A DNA stretch of 5,025 bases, from positions 1-5,025 of the forward strand of contig JANYLE010000330.1 of NCBI GenBank assembly GCA_025363795.1, written 5' to 3'. The notes under the pieces were generated by a model. The model was given only the letters and a program-made list of their open reading frames with translations. It ran no database searches and was not told the DNA's origin. The translations under genes and the position numbers were made by a program. The number at the start of each line of letters is the position of its first letter. The first letter of the stretch is position 1. Source of the stretch: Mariniphaga sp. GTDB lineage: Bacteria > Bacteroidota > Bacteroidia > Bacteroidales > Prolixibacteraceae. Positions 1-5,025 of the stretch are shown piece by piece.

Positions 1-57
1 CTTTACGATTTAGGTGTCCCAACCGAAAACATTGCTTACGACGATTTTGGTGGATAG
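1..57 (+). CDS. nqrF: Na+-translocating NADH:quinone reductase subunit F, C-terminal end (partial)
   Basis: Only the last 18 codons and a TAG stop are inside the window; the 5' part lies to the left. The visible peptide, LYDLGVPTENIAYDDFGG, matches the typical end of NqrF, where a MLxDLGV...ENI segment closes the ferredoxin-NADP reductase-like fold and the protein ends in DDFGG. NqrF is the membrane-anchored subunit that accepts electrons from NADH through FAD and a 2Fe-2S cluster and feeds the sodium-pumping Na+-NQR complex. It is normally the last gene of nqrABCDEF, which fits the intrinsic terminator found about 20 bp after the stop. The call rests on a short tail seen by eye. Another NAD(P)H-flavin reductase of the same fold is possible, but the DDFGG ending is distinctive. 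Confidence 0.82.
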   Translation, partial: LYDLGVPTENIAYDDFGG

Positions 58-78
58 CCATCACAAAATAACAATCAG

Positions 79-110
79 AAATCCTGTTCCCCCAAAAGGA
101 CAGGATTTTT
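79..110 (+). terminator. Rho-independent terminator after nqrF
   Basis: AAATCCTGT (79-87) pairs exactly with ACAGGATTT (100-108). The inner CC (89-90) can also pair with GG (98-99) around a single bulged T, leaving a small C/A-rich loop. The 3' arm runs into five Ts (106-110). Its position about 20 bp after the nqrF stop suggests that it ends the nqr transcript. Confidence 0.75.
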
Positions 111-111
111 C

Positions 112-119
112 TACCTTTG
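112..119 (+). promoter_or_regulatory. Bacteroidota -7 promoter box for the MORN-repeat gene
   Basis: TACCTTTG matches the Bacteroidota sigma-ABfr -7 consensus TAnnTTTG exactly, and it is followed by CAAAA as is common in this phylum. The start codon at 136 lies 16 nt after the box, so the leader should be only about 10 nt. No TTG or TTTG -33 element is seen at the expected 19-21 nt spacing, because that interval is occupied by the terminator hairpin. The assignment rests on the -7 match and its position. Confidence 0.6.
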
Positions 120-135
120 CAAAAACAGTTTCCCA

Positions 136-930
136 ATGAGAAAATTGATCTTCCTTTTTATAACAGTCATAGGTTCATATACCCTACTATTTGCTCAGGA
201 TCTGATTAATCAGACAGATGCCAATGGTCACAAACAAGGGAAATGGATCGGTAAATATCCCGGTGGATCAATCCGCTATGAGGGTTCATTTAAAGATGAC
301 AAGCCTGTTGGCGAATGGAAGCGGTTTCATGAAAATGGTAAGATTAAGGCGCAGTTATTCAACCTGCCTAATTCGGATAAGGCCGTGGCAGAGCTTTTTG
401 ATATTAACGGAATTCGCTATGCAAAAGGGAATTATATTGGAACGGCAAAAGACAGCACATGGAATTATTATAATAATCTCAGGTTAGTCGGGAAAGAGAA
501 TTTCGCAAACGGAGTTAAAAATGGAATTTCGCAGACCTACTATGAAAACGGAGTGGCTGCCACGGAAGTTCTTTGGTCGAATGGGATACTTGAAGGCGTG
601 AGCAGGAGCTTTTACCCGACAGGTCAAAAGAAAACCGAAATCATGTACCACCAGGGGAAACGTAATGGATTAAGTTTGGTCTATTATGAGTCGGGGCAGC
701 TGGAGATTACTGGTCAATACATTAACGATCAATCAGATGGAACCTGGATGTTTTCCGATAAAAACGGCGTTGTGAAATACGAACTAAAATATAAAGCGGG
801 TGTATTGCTGAATCCGGAAGTCATTGAGAGTATTCAGGCAAGTGAGTTCAAAGCTTTTGATCGTAAAAAAGGAACAATCAGGGATCCGGCCAATTTCACC
901 CAAAGTCCGGAAGAGTATCTTCGGAATTAG
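136..930 (+). CDS. Exported MORN/YwqK-type repeat protein
   Basis: This is a 264-residue protein. Residues 1-20 form a signal peptide: MRKL, then a hydrophobic core, ending in LLFA before QD. There is no lipobox cysteine, so export to the periplasm or outer surface is expected. Residues about 32-222 consist of MORN-variant (YwqK-like) repeats built on G-x-W/Y...YxxG aromatic/glycine patterns. The last four keep an exact 24-residue period (127-150, 151-174, 175-198, 199-222), with the key glycine at 130, 154, 178 and 202. The copies at 32-126 are more diverged. A charged, non-repeat tail (223-264) ends in a DPANF...PEEYL segment. Databases often label relatives as YwqK-family antitoxins, but no partner toxin is visible here and that name should not be read as function. 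Such repeats fold as beta-hairpins and may serve in protein or envelope binding; the role is unknown. The ATG at 136 is chosen because it begins the signal peptide and follows the promoter box. Confidence 0.85.
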   Translation: MRKLIFLFITVIGSYTLLFAQDLINQTDANGHKQGKWIGKYPGGSIRYEGSFKDDKPVGEWKRFHENGKIKAQLFNLPNSDKAVAELFDINGIRYAKGNYIGTAKDSTWNYYNNLRLVGKENFANGVKNGISQTYYENGVAATEVLWSNGILEGVSRSFYPTGQKKTEIMYHQGKRNGLSLVYYESGQLEITGQYINDQSDGTWMFSDKNGVVKYELKYKAGVLLNPEVIESIQASEFKAFDRKKGTIRDPANFTQSPEEYLRN

Positions 931-2024
931 TGTTTTATGGCTTTTTCGTGGTTTGAATTCTTGTACCAATTGATCACCAGAGCAACCACTTTATTGTAAT
1001 TTTTCACCCCTTCCTCGATATGGTTCGTTTTGAGGTAGGCATTGTTCGCTGAGGTCTGCATCTGGTCCAGCGTTTTATTCCGTAAGCCCTGCCAATGACT
1101 TCGTTGAAACCGCAAATCACGGATTACCGGTTTTTCAATTTTACGGATGTAACTTGTAACGTCTTTTAGCTGACTTGCATCCGAAAGAAAATAAAGTAAA
1201 AGATTCACGTATCCTGAATAGTTGAGCCGTTGGTCGTCGGATGTAGTACAGACAACAAAGGCAGCGAAATTAGCCTCCGCCTCGTTGGTAATTCCAAACT
1301 GATGCGCTTTCTCATGTGCCAGAACATATGGATATTCCATTGGCAACAGGTAATAATTCAGATGAACCTCATTGAAAAATGGTCCAAAGTAGCCGCTTAC
1401 GCCTGATTTGGCAAAAAATGAACTGAACAGCATAGTCTTTGGTCGCCTCGAACCATTTGGATAACCAATTCCCAACTCCTTGCTATTTTTGCGGTACGAT
1501 GCCTCAACCAATTGATCAAGTGCGGAATAATCAGTTGATGAGATAGAAACATAACTTGAATTGGTATGCGCAATGATCGAATCAAGCATTGCCCGAAAAA
1601 CGTCCTCGTCAGCTTTTGTTTTTACCCAATCAAGGCGGGTTTCAATTTTAGGTCTGAAATAATTGAAGCCCCATGCAAAATAGAAAAAGGCGTAAAGGAT
1701 TGCCAATAGTTGAATTATCCGTATAATGTACCAGCCCAGTTTTATTTTTCTGAGAACAACCAGCACTATCCCGGTTAATAGCAGTGCAATACATAAAATC
1801 CAAAATGTATCCCATAAAGAAAACGGGATAAAGGTGCTAAAGCCTGAGAACAACCTTGCAATGACCGGATAAATCCCGGTCGAATAATAACGCTCTACAA
1901 AGCCAGAATTTCCAATTGAGAATCTGACACTTAGAAAAACCAAAATAGCAAGTGTAAAAGGCCACAAAACCGCTATAACCGTTGATCTTCTGAATTTTGG
2001 TCTTCTGAATTTTATCTTCATCAT
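927..2024 (-). CDS. DUF3810 family membrane protein, putative zinc metallopeptidase
   Basis: This is a 365-residue protein if it starts at the ATG ending at 2024; the next codon is also ATG (2021) and is equally possible. A basic N-terminus (KIKFRRPKFRR) precedes three hydrophobic segments at about residues 17-35, 73-90 and 98-117. The positive charges before segment 1 and between segments 2 and 3 put the large C-terminal domain in the periplasm. That domain carries LAHEKAHQFG, with HEKAH at 237-241, followed by NEAEANF with glutamates at 248 and 250. This is an HExxH zinc-site pattern with a nearby acidic third ligand, as found in DUF3810 proteins of Bacteroidota. The length and the WGFNYFRP and FGPFFNEVHLN segments also look typical of that family. 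No substrate is known to me; peptidase activity is inferred from the motif alone. The stop (927-929) overlaps the stop of the convergent MORN gene. The gene diverges from xseA across a 120-bp gap. Confidence 0.85.
   Translation of the reverse strand: MMKIKFRRPKFRRSTVIAVLWPFTLAILVFLSVRFSIGNSGFVERYYSTGIYPVIARLFSGFSTFIPFSLWDTFWILCIALLLTGIVLVVLRKIKLGWYIIRIIQLLAILYAFFYFAWGFNYFRPKIETRLDWVKTKADEDVFRAMLDSIIAHTNSSYVSISSTDYSALDQLVEASYRKNSKELGIGYPNGSRRPKTMLFSSFFAKSGVSGYFGPFFNEVHLNYYLLPMEYPYVLAHEKAHQFGITNEAEANFAAFVVCTTSDDQRLNYSGYVNLLLYFLSDASQLKDVTSYIRKIEKPVIRDLRFQRSHWQGLRNKTLDQMQTSANNAYLKTNHIEEGVKNYNKVVALVINWYKNSNHEKAIKH
1986..2013. repeat. 15-bp tandem duplication inside the DUF3810 N-terminus
   Basis: TCTTCTGAATTTT occurs at 1986-1998 and again at 2001-2013, a period of 15 bp (five codons). 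On the minus strand it encodes the doubled KFRR of KFRRPKFRR, the basic stretch just before the first membrane segment. It keeps the reading frame and adds positive charge on the cytoplasmic side. Confidence 0.8.
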
Positions 2025-2144
2025 ACTTTCCGCACTACCTGAATCAGTTCGCCGCAAATCCCATAAAGAATAAATGCAATGGATCCGGTAAAATATTTGT
2101 CTGTAAAACTACGAAATGATTGCCAATGTTTAACTTTGGGGATC
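2025..2144. promoter_or_regulatory. Divergent intergenic region between DUF3810 gene and xseA
   Basis: This 120-bp gap between two divergent starts must hold the promoters for both. The xseA side has a clear -7 box (2131-2138). On the DUF3810 side I see no exact TAnnTTTG. The nearest is TAGTTTTA on the minus strand (about 2105-2112), which has one mismatch and no supporting -33 element. Open reading frames run through the gap on both strands, but only from alternative starts that lack family similarity. Confidence 0.5.
2131..2138 (+). promoter_or_regulatory. Bacteroidota -7 promoter box for xseAB
   Basis: TAACTTTG matches TAnnTTTG exactly and ends only 6 nt before the ATG at 2145. With the usual -7 placement, transcription would begin at or within a few bases of the start codon, giving a nearly leaderless message. 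This makes the in-frame ATG at 2079, which lies upstream of the box, unusable from this promoter. No good -33 TTTG is seen at 19-21 nt spacing; a TTTG at 2096-2099 is 31 nt away, too far. Confidence 0.55.
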
Positions 2145-3593
2145 ATGAATGAGCGACTTAAATTATCAGAGTTAAATGGGTTAGTCAAGAAAACGGTTGG
2201 TGAAGCTTTCACTGCACCGATCTGGGTTATTGCCGAAATATCCGAATTAAAGACCAACCGAAGCGGCCATTGCTACCTCAATCTGATTGAAAAAGAAGAG
2301 AATGGCGATGCGATTGTCGCACAGGCAAGGGCAACCATCTGGTCTTACACATTCAGGATGCTGCAACCTTATTTTGAGTCCACAACAGGACAACAGCTAA
2401 CCGAAGGGCTTAAGGTTCTTCTAAGCGTATCGGTTGAATTTCATGAGTTGTACGGTTTTAGTCTGAATATTCGCGATATCGATCCAACATATACATTGGG
2501 AGACATGGCGCGGCGTCGACGTGAAATTATTGCACGTTTGCAAGCTGACGGAGTGGCAGAAATGAATAAAGAGCTGGAGCTGCCACTTGTCCCTCAGAAA
2601 ATCGCCATCATCTCATCGCCCACAGCTGCCGGTTACCAGGATTTCATCGATCAGTTAATCAACAATCCTGCCGGGTATAAATTTCATCTGAAGCTATTCC
2701 CTGCCATCATGCAGGGTAACCAGGCTGAATCATCCATCATCAGCGCCCTGGAGCAGATTTATCTTTACGAGGACTTTTTCGATGCGGTGGTAATTATACG
2801 TGGCGGAGGTTCTCAGGCCGATCTGGGCTGCTTCGACAATTATAACCTGGCCTATTATATTACCCAGTTTCCGCTACCTGTCATTACGGGAATTGGTCAC
2901 GAAAAGGACGATTCGATAGTGGATATGGTGGCACACACACGCTTGAAGACTCCTACAGCTGTTGCCGAGTTTCTGATCAGTGGCGTGGCACAGTTCGAGC
3001 TGCATCTCAATGATTTAAGAAACCAATTCACTGATGTTATTGAAGAATGGCTTGCGGAAGCGAAACGCAATATTGAGCAATTTACACGTGTCATAGCCCC
3101 GCTTACCCGCGAAAAGCTATCAAAAGGATATAGCCTGCTTAATCAGACCGTTTGGAAATTTGATAAAACGGTGAAGAAATTCATTAAAAACCGGGACTAT
3201 CAATTAGACAGGAAAGAAGAGATCATACGGCACGATTTCAAAAATTTCACCCAGCTTCAACTTAGAATACTTGAGAAAAAGACCCGGTTTCTTTCAGTAA
3301 CACTTCGGCGAAAGACAATCGCAAATCACGATCAGCTAACGCGAAAGATGCAAAAATCGGAGGGATTGATCAGAAAGATCATTTCGGAGAACAGGCACCA
3401 CCTTGAATTAGCCTATCAAAAGGCAATGCTTATCGATCCGAATAAAATCCTCCAACGTGGTTACTCAATAACAACCTATAATGGAAAGGCACTAAAAAAT
3501 GTCGATACATTAATTCCAAATGCAATTATAGAAACCAGGCTTTATAATGGTCAAATAATCAGCGAAGTAAAAGAAATAAAAACAGAAAACTAA
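2145..3593 (+). CDS. xseA: Exodeoxyribonuclease VII large subunit
   Basis: This is the 482-residue catalytic subunit of exonuclease VII, which with XseB degrades single-stranded DNA from both ends to oligonucleotides in the cytoplasm. Residues about 5-115 form the N-terminal OB-fold (LSELN at 8-11, then IWVIAEISELK and SGHCYLNL). Residues about 120-280 hold the nuclease core, with ISSPTAAGYQD, RGGGSQADLGCFD and ITGIGHEKDDSIVD. By motif alignment, D166, R219, H252 and D255 correspond to the residues shown to be essential in E. coli XseA (D155, R205, H238, D241), so the enzyme looks active. Residues about 285-430 are charged, helical and probably coiled-coil, where XseB subunits bind. The end (438-476, starting QRGYSI) is the usual small C-terminal domain. 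The ATG at 2145 is preferred over the in-frame ATG at 2079 because family proteins begin close to the LSELN segment and because a promoter box lies between the two. It is slightly longer than the E. coli protein (456 residues). xseB follows after 6 bp. Confidence 0.95.
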   Translation: MNERLKLSELNGLVKKTVGEAFTAPIWVIAEISELKTNRSGHCYLNLIEKEENGDAIVAQARATIWSYTFRMLQPYFESTTGQQLTEGLKVLLSVSVEFHELYGFSLNIRDIDPTYTLGDMARRRREIIARLQADGVAEMNKELELPLVPQKIAIISSPTAAGYQDFIDQLINNPAGYKFHLKLFPAIMQGNQAESSIISALEQIYLYEDFFDAVVIIRGGGSQADLGCFDNYNLAYYITQFPLPVITGIGHEKDDSIVDMVAHTRLKTPTAVAEFLISGVAQFELHLNDLRNQFTDVIEEWLAEAKRNIEQFTRVIAPLTREKLSKGYSLLNQTVWKFDKTVKKFIKNRDYQLDRKEEIIRHDFKNFTQLQLRILEKKTRFLSVTLRRKTIANHDQLTRKMQKSEGLIRKIISENRHHLELAYQKAMLIDPNKILQRGYSITTYNGKALKNVDTLIPNAIIETRLYNGQIISEVKEIKTEN

Positions 3594-3599
3594 GAAGAT

Positions 3600-3803
3600 A
3601 TGAGCAAAAAAAACGGTTCTTATAAAGAAGCTATCACCGAAATAGAAGAAATACTCGGACAACTCGAAAACAACGAGTTAGACGTTGACGAACTCTCCGA
3701 AAAAGTTAAAAGAGTATCGCAGTTAGTTTCTCTATGTAAAGAAAAACTCCATAATACAGAGCAGGAGGTAGATAAAATCCTAAAAGAGATGGATAATAAT
3801 TAA
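3600..3803 (+). CDS. xseB: Exodeoxyribonuclease VII small subunit
   Basis: This 67-residue protein has the normal length for XseB. SYKEAITEIEEILGQLEN (7-24) is the conserved first helix. A second long amphipathic helix (about 28-62) carries the family cysteine-lysine pattern SLCKEKL (44-50). Several XseB copies wrap the coiled-coil of XseA and are required for a functional ExoVII complex. The ATG follows the xseA stop by 6 bp (GAAGAT), so the two are surely co-transcribed and possibly translationally coupled. The purine-rich AAGAAG just before the start sits too close to the ATG to be a standard ribosome binding site. No GC-rich terminator follows. Confidence 0.95.
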   Translation: MSKKNGSYKEAITEIEEILGQLENNELDVDELSEKVKRVSQLVSLCKEKLHNTEQEVDKILKEMDNN

Positions 3804-3851
3804 ATTAATGTCTCAAAAGGCATTTATTAATAATTGCAATTTACTTACTTA

Positions 3852-3875
3852 TAGCATATTGTAAATTAGATGCTA
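3852..3875. repeat. Inverted repeat TAGCAT-N12-ATGCTA
   Basis: TAGCAT (3852-3857) and ATGCTA (3870-3875) are exact inverted copies separated by 12 bp. The centre-to-centre distance of 18 bp is not far from two helical turns. It could be an operator half-site pair or a weak RNA hairpin. Six-base arms in AT-rich DNA can arise by chance, and the following run is A rather than T, so it is not a plus-strand terminator. Confidence 0.35.
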
Positions 3876-3982
3876 AAAAACCATAAATTTTTATAAATAA
3901 ATGTCAAATTGATGATATTTATTCTAATAATCATGATCTGCTATTTATAAATATTGTAATTTTATCGTTCATAATTATTGGA

Positions 3983-3990
3983 TAAATTTA
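3983..3990 (+). promoter_or_regulatory. Possible weak -7 box before the 187-residue protein gene
   Basis: TAAATTTA differs from TAnnTTTG only at the last base. It ends 5 nt before the ATG at 3996, much like the placement seen before xseA. A TTTA at 3961-3964 lies 18 nt upstream as an imperfect -33 element. In DNA this AT-rich a one-mismatch hit is expected by chance, so this is only a candidate. Confidence 0.25.
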
Positions 3991-3995
3991 GAAAT

Positions 3996-4559
3996 ATGTC
4001 AGAAGCAAAAATAGATTTTTCGTTTGACAACCTTCACTTTTCTTGCGAAGGCGATAAGAATTGGGTTGAGATCCAATTAAACCAGGTACTTAACCGTATT
4101 CCTGGGCTGAATGGTGCCAAAATAATGGCAAAACCCGAAAAAGTTAATTTCCCACTATCTCAACCAGCTGTTGACGAAGTTTCAATAGTTGGCGCTACAG
4201 ATGCTGAGGAAAAGGCGAAAGGTAAACGCGGCCGTAAGGCAAAGGTTGTAATAGCCGAACCCATTGCCGAAGAACCATCGGGCGATCCGCTTTATGAGTT
4301 TCTTAAAGATAAAAATGCCGATAAGAATCAAGTCAAAAAATTTCTTGCAACAGCGGTTTACCTCCATTCACAAGGAGAGGAAAAATTCTCGACTCCAAGG
4401 ATTTCCAAATCACTGAAAGCATCTCGTATCGAGAAGTTGCTAAATGCCAGCGATTGTCTGAATAAAAATGAGAAGAAAGGGTTCTGTATCAAGGATGACA
4501 AAGAGTTTATTCTCACCGAAGCTGGTATCCACGCTATACTCGGAGATACTCAGGAATAA
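3996..4559 (+). CDS. Uncharacterised protein with basic AT-hook-like linker and probable winged-helix C-terminus
   Basis: This is a 187-residue soluble protein with no signal peptide or membrane segment; I cannot name a family. Three parts are visible. Residues 1-38 (IDFSFDNLHFSCEGDKNWVEIQLNQVL) suggest a small beta-hairpin followed by a helix. Residues about 45-96 are a low-complexity linker rich in Ala, Pro, Glu and Lys, with KGKRGRKAK (75-83), whose RGR core resembles an AT-hook, though the usual GRP is absent. Residues about 97-183 look like a winged-helix domain: helices DPLYEFLKD and NQVKKFLATAVYLHSQG, then FSTPRISKSLKASRIEKLLNASDCLNKNEKKGF as recognition-type helices, then a hairpin ending FILTEAGIHAIL. 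DNA binding is inferred, not shown. The ATG at 3996 is preferred to an in-frame TTG at 3978, which overlaps the possible promoter box. It sits 192 bp after xseB on the same strand and ends at a strong terminator. Confidence 0.75.
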   Translation: MSEAKIDFSFDNLHFSCEGDKNWVEIQLNQVLNRIPGLNGAKIMAKPEKVNFPLSQPAVDEVSIVGATDAEEKAKGKRGRKAKVVIAEPIAEEPSGDPLYEFLKDKNADKNQVKKFLATAVYLHSQGEEKFSTPRISKSLKASRIEKLLNASDCLNKNEKKGFCIKDDKEFILTEAGIHAILGDTQE

Positions 4560-4561
4560 AT

Positions 4562-4591
4562 AAAAAAACCGCCGAAAAGGCGGTTTTTTTT
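4562..4591. terminator. Bidirectional intrinsic terminator between convergent genes
   Basis: CCGCC (4569-4573) pairs with GGCGG (4579-4583) around a GAAAA loop. Seven As (4562-4568) lie on one side and eight Ts (4584-4591) on the other, so the A and T tracts extend the stem. Read on either strand it is a GC hairpin followed by a U tract. It begins 3 bp after the stop of the upstream plus-strand gene and lies about 50 bp beyond the stop of the minus-strand receptor gene, so it can serve both. It may also end the xseAB transcript, since no other terminator is seen after xseB. Confidence 0.92.
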
Positions 4592-4643
4592 ATTTAAATG
4601 TCTAATCCTGAAAATAGTTTAAAAGCTGAACAATTCCTCATTC

Positions 4644-5025
4644 CTAAAATCCTACATTCATGCTAATCATGAAATTCGTGCCGGCTTGCGGAAAATAACC
4701 ATCCATTTTATTCCTTTGCCCTCCATAAAAATAGGAATAGACCCAGGCATTACTTTCATATATCTCGTTGAAAATATTATTTATCAGCAAATTAAGCTTT
4801 AGTTCTTTAAACAGTTTCTGTTTTAAGGCATAATCGAATTTCAGGTTACTGACAAAATAAGAATCCAGTTTCCGGTCGTTGCTGGCGGTATTATCAATGT
4901 ACTGCGATCCGACATAATTAGACAAAAGACTAATCTCAAATTTATTGCCTGGCTTATATGTGATTACGCTATTGGCAGTCACAGAAGGAGAGAATGCAAG
5001 ATCCGTTTTACCAACTACATTAGTG
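4644..5025 (-). CDS. TonB-dependent receptor, C-terminal beta-barrel end (partial)
   Basis: The last 126 residues and the TAG stop are visible; the gene runs off the right edge, so its start and N-terminal plug are not in the window. The sequence consists of alternating beta strands with aromatic ends typical of outer-membrane receptor barrels. It begins near GKTDLAFSPS and continues through LLSNYVGSQYIDNT, RKLDSYFVSNLKFDY, LNLLINNIFNEIYESNAW and YFPQAGTNFMISMNVGF. The NNIFNxxYESN turn and the YFPQAG...F ending are familiar from TonB-dependent receptors of Bacteroidota, and the terminal phenylalanine is the usual signal for BAM insertion. These receptors import iron complexes, cobalamin or other large ligands using TonB energy; the substrate cannot be told from this tail. 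The GTG at 4982-4980 is an internal valine codon, since the frame stays open and keeps family similarity beyond it. Confidence 0.9.
   Translation of the reverse strand, partial: TNVVGKTDLAFSPSVTANSVITYKPGNKFEISLLSNYVGSQYIDNTASNDRKLDSYFVSNLKFDYALKQKLFKELKLNLLINNIFNEIYESNAWVYSYFYGGQRNKMDGYFPQAGTNFMISMNVGF

Larger units (their letters stand above)
3804..3995. other. AT-rich intergenic region after xseB
   Basis: This 192-bp gap is about 18% G+C by hand count, far below its neighbours. It contains small palindromes (TTATTAATAA at 3824-3833 and AATTGCAATT at 3832-3841), an inverted repeat (3852-3875), and a 10-bp direct repeat TTTATAAATA (3890-3899 and 3944-3953). No terminator, tRNA or small ORF with recognisable content is seen. 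It probably holds the promoter of the following gene, and its composition would suit bent DNA or binding by an AT-preferring protein. Confidence 0.6.

Noticed and set aside
136..930. Toxin-antitoxin system based on the YwqK-family label
   Set aside because: The protein has a signal peptide and no small toxin-like gene lies beside it; the neighbours are nqrF and a DUF3810 gene.
2025..2057. TTG start extending the DUF3810 protein by 11 residues
   Set aside because: Two consecutive ATG codons follow immediately before the basic N-terminus, and the extension adds a polar stretch with no family support.
2079..2144. N-terminal extension of XseA from the in-frame ATG at 2079
   Set aside because: The 22 extra residues do not resemble XseA, the family OB-fold begins right after the ATG at 2145, and the likely -7 promoter box lies within this stretch.
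2021..2257. Antisense open frame of 78 codons bridging the DUF3810-xseA gap
   Set aside because: It overlaps the 5' ends of two well-supported genes, its translation resembles no known protein, and it reads as a shadow of xseA coding periodicity.
3852..3880. Terminator after xseB formed by the TAGCAT/ATGCTA repeat
   Set aside because: The stem is short and AT-rich with a 12-nt loop, and it is followed by As instead of Ts on the plus strand.
3978..3995. TTG start adding six residues to the 187-residue protein
   Set aside because: An ATG at 3996 begins a sensible N-terminus, and the TTG overlaps the candidate -7 box.
4644..4982. Separate small gene starting at the GTG at 4982
   Set aside because: The frame remains open to the window edge and the upstream residues (GKTDLAFSPS) continue the TonB-dependent receptor barrel, so the GTG is an internal valine.

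Overview
The window most likely comes from a Bacteroidota chromosome, probably class Bacteroidia. Five points support this: the end of an NqrF-like Na+-NQR subunit, a DUF3810 protein, a SusC-like or siderophore-type TonB-dependent receptor tail, two exact TAnnTTTG -7 promoter boxes, and the lack of convincing Shine-Dalgarno sequences before any start. Base composition is moderate, roughly 40% GC by eye, except for a very AT-rich gap at 3804-3995. No transposon, phage gene, CRISPR array, tRNA or rRNA is visible. The assignment is inferred from gene content, not from a database search.

Layout: (1) 1-57 holds the last 18 codons of nqrF, followed by an intrinsic terminator (79-110). (2) A -7 box (112-119) starts a short-leader transcript of an exported MORN/YwqK-repeat protein (136-930). 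(3) A DUF3810 membrane protein with an HEKAH zinc-site motif lies on the minus strand (927-2024). It converges on the MORN gene so tightly that the two stop codons overlap. (4) A 120-bp divergent gap carries a perfect -7 box (2131-2138) only 6 nt before the xseA start. (5) xseA and xseB (2145-3803), the two subunits of exonuclease VII, are separated by 6 bp and form an operon. (6) An AT-rich gap of 192 bp with small palindromes follows. (7) An uncharacterised 187-residue protein (3996-4559) has a basic AT-hook-like linker and a probable winged-helix C-terminus. (8) A symmetric, probably bidirectional terminator (4562-4591) is followed by the C-terminal barrel end of a TonB-dependent receptor on the minus strand (4644 to the window edge).

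Functionally this is mostly ordinary core genome: respiration (Na+-NQR), envelope proteins (MORN protein, DUF3810, TonB receptor) and DNA repair (ExoVII). I see no evidence for a novel multi-gene system. The points most worth a second look are the 187-residue putative DNA-binding protein with its AT-rich upstream region, the near-leaderless xseA promoter that decides its start codon, and the putative DUF3810 metallopeptidase.
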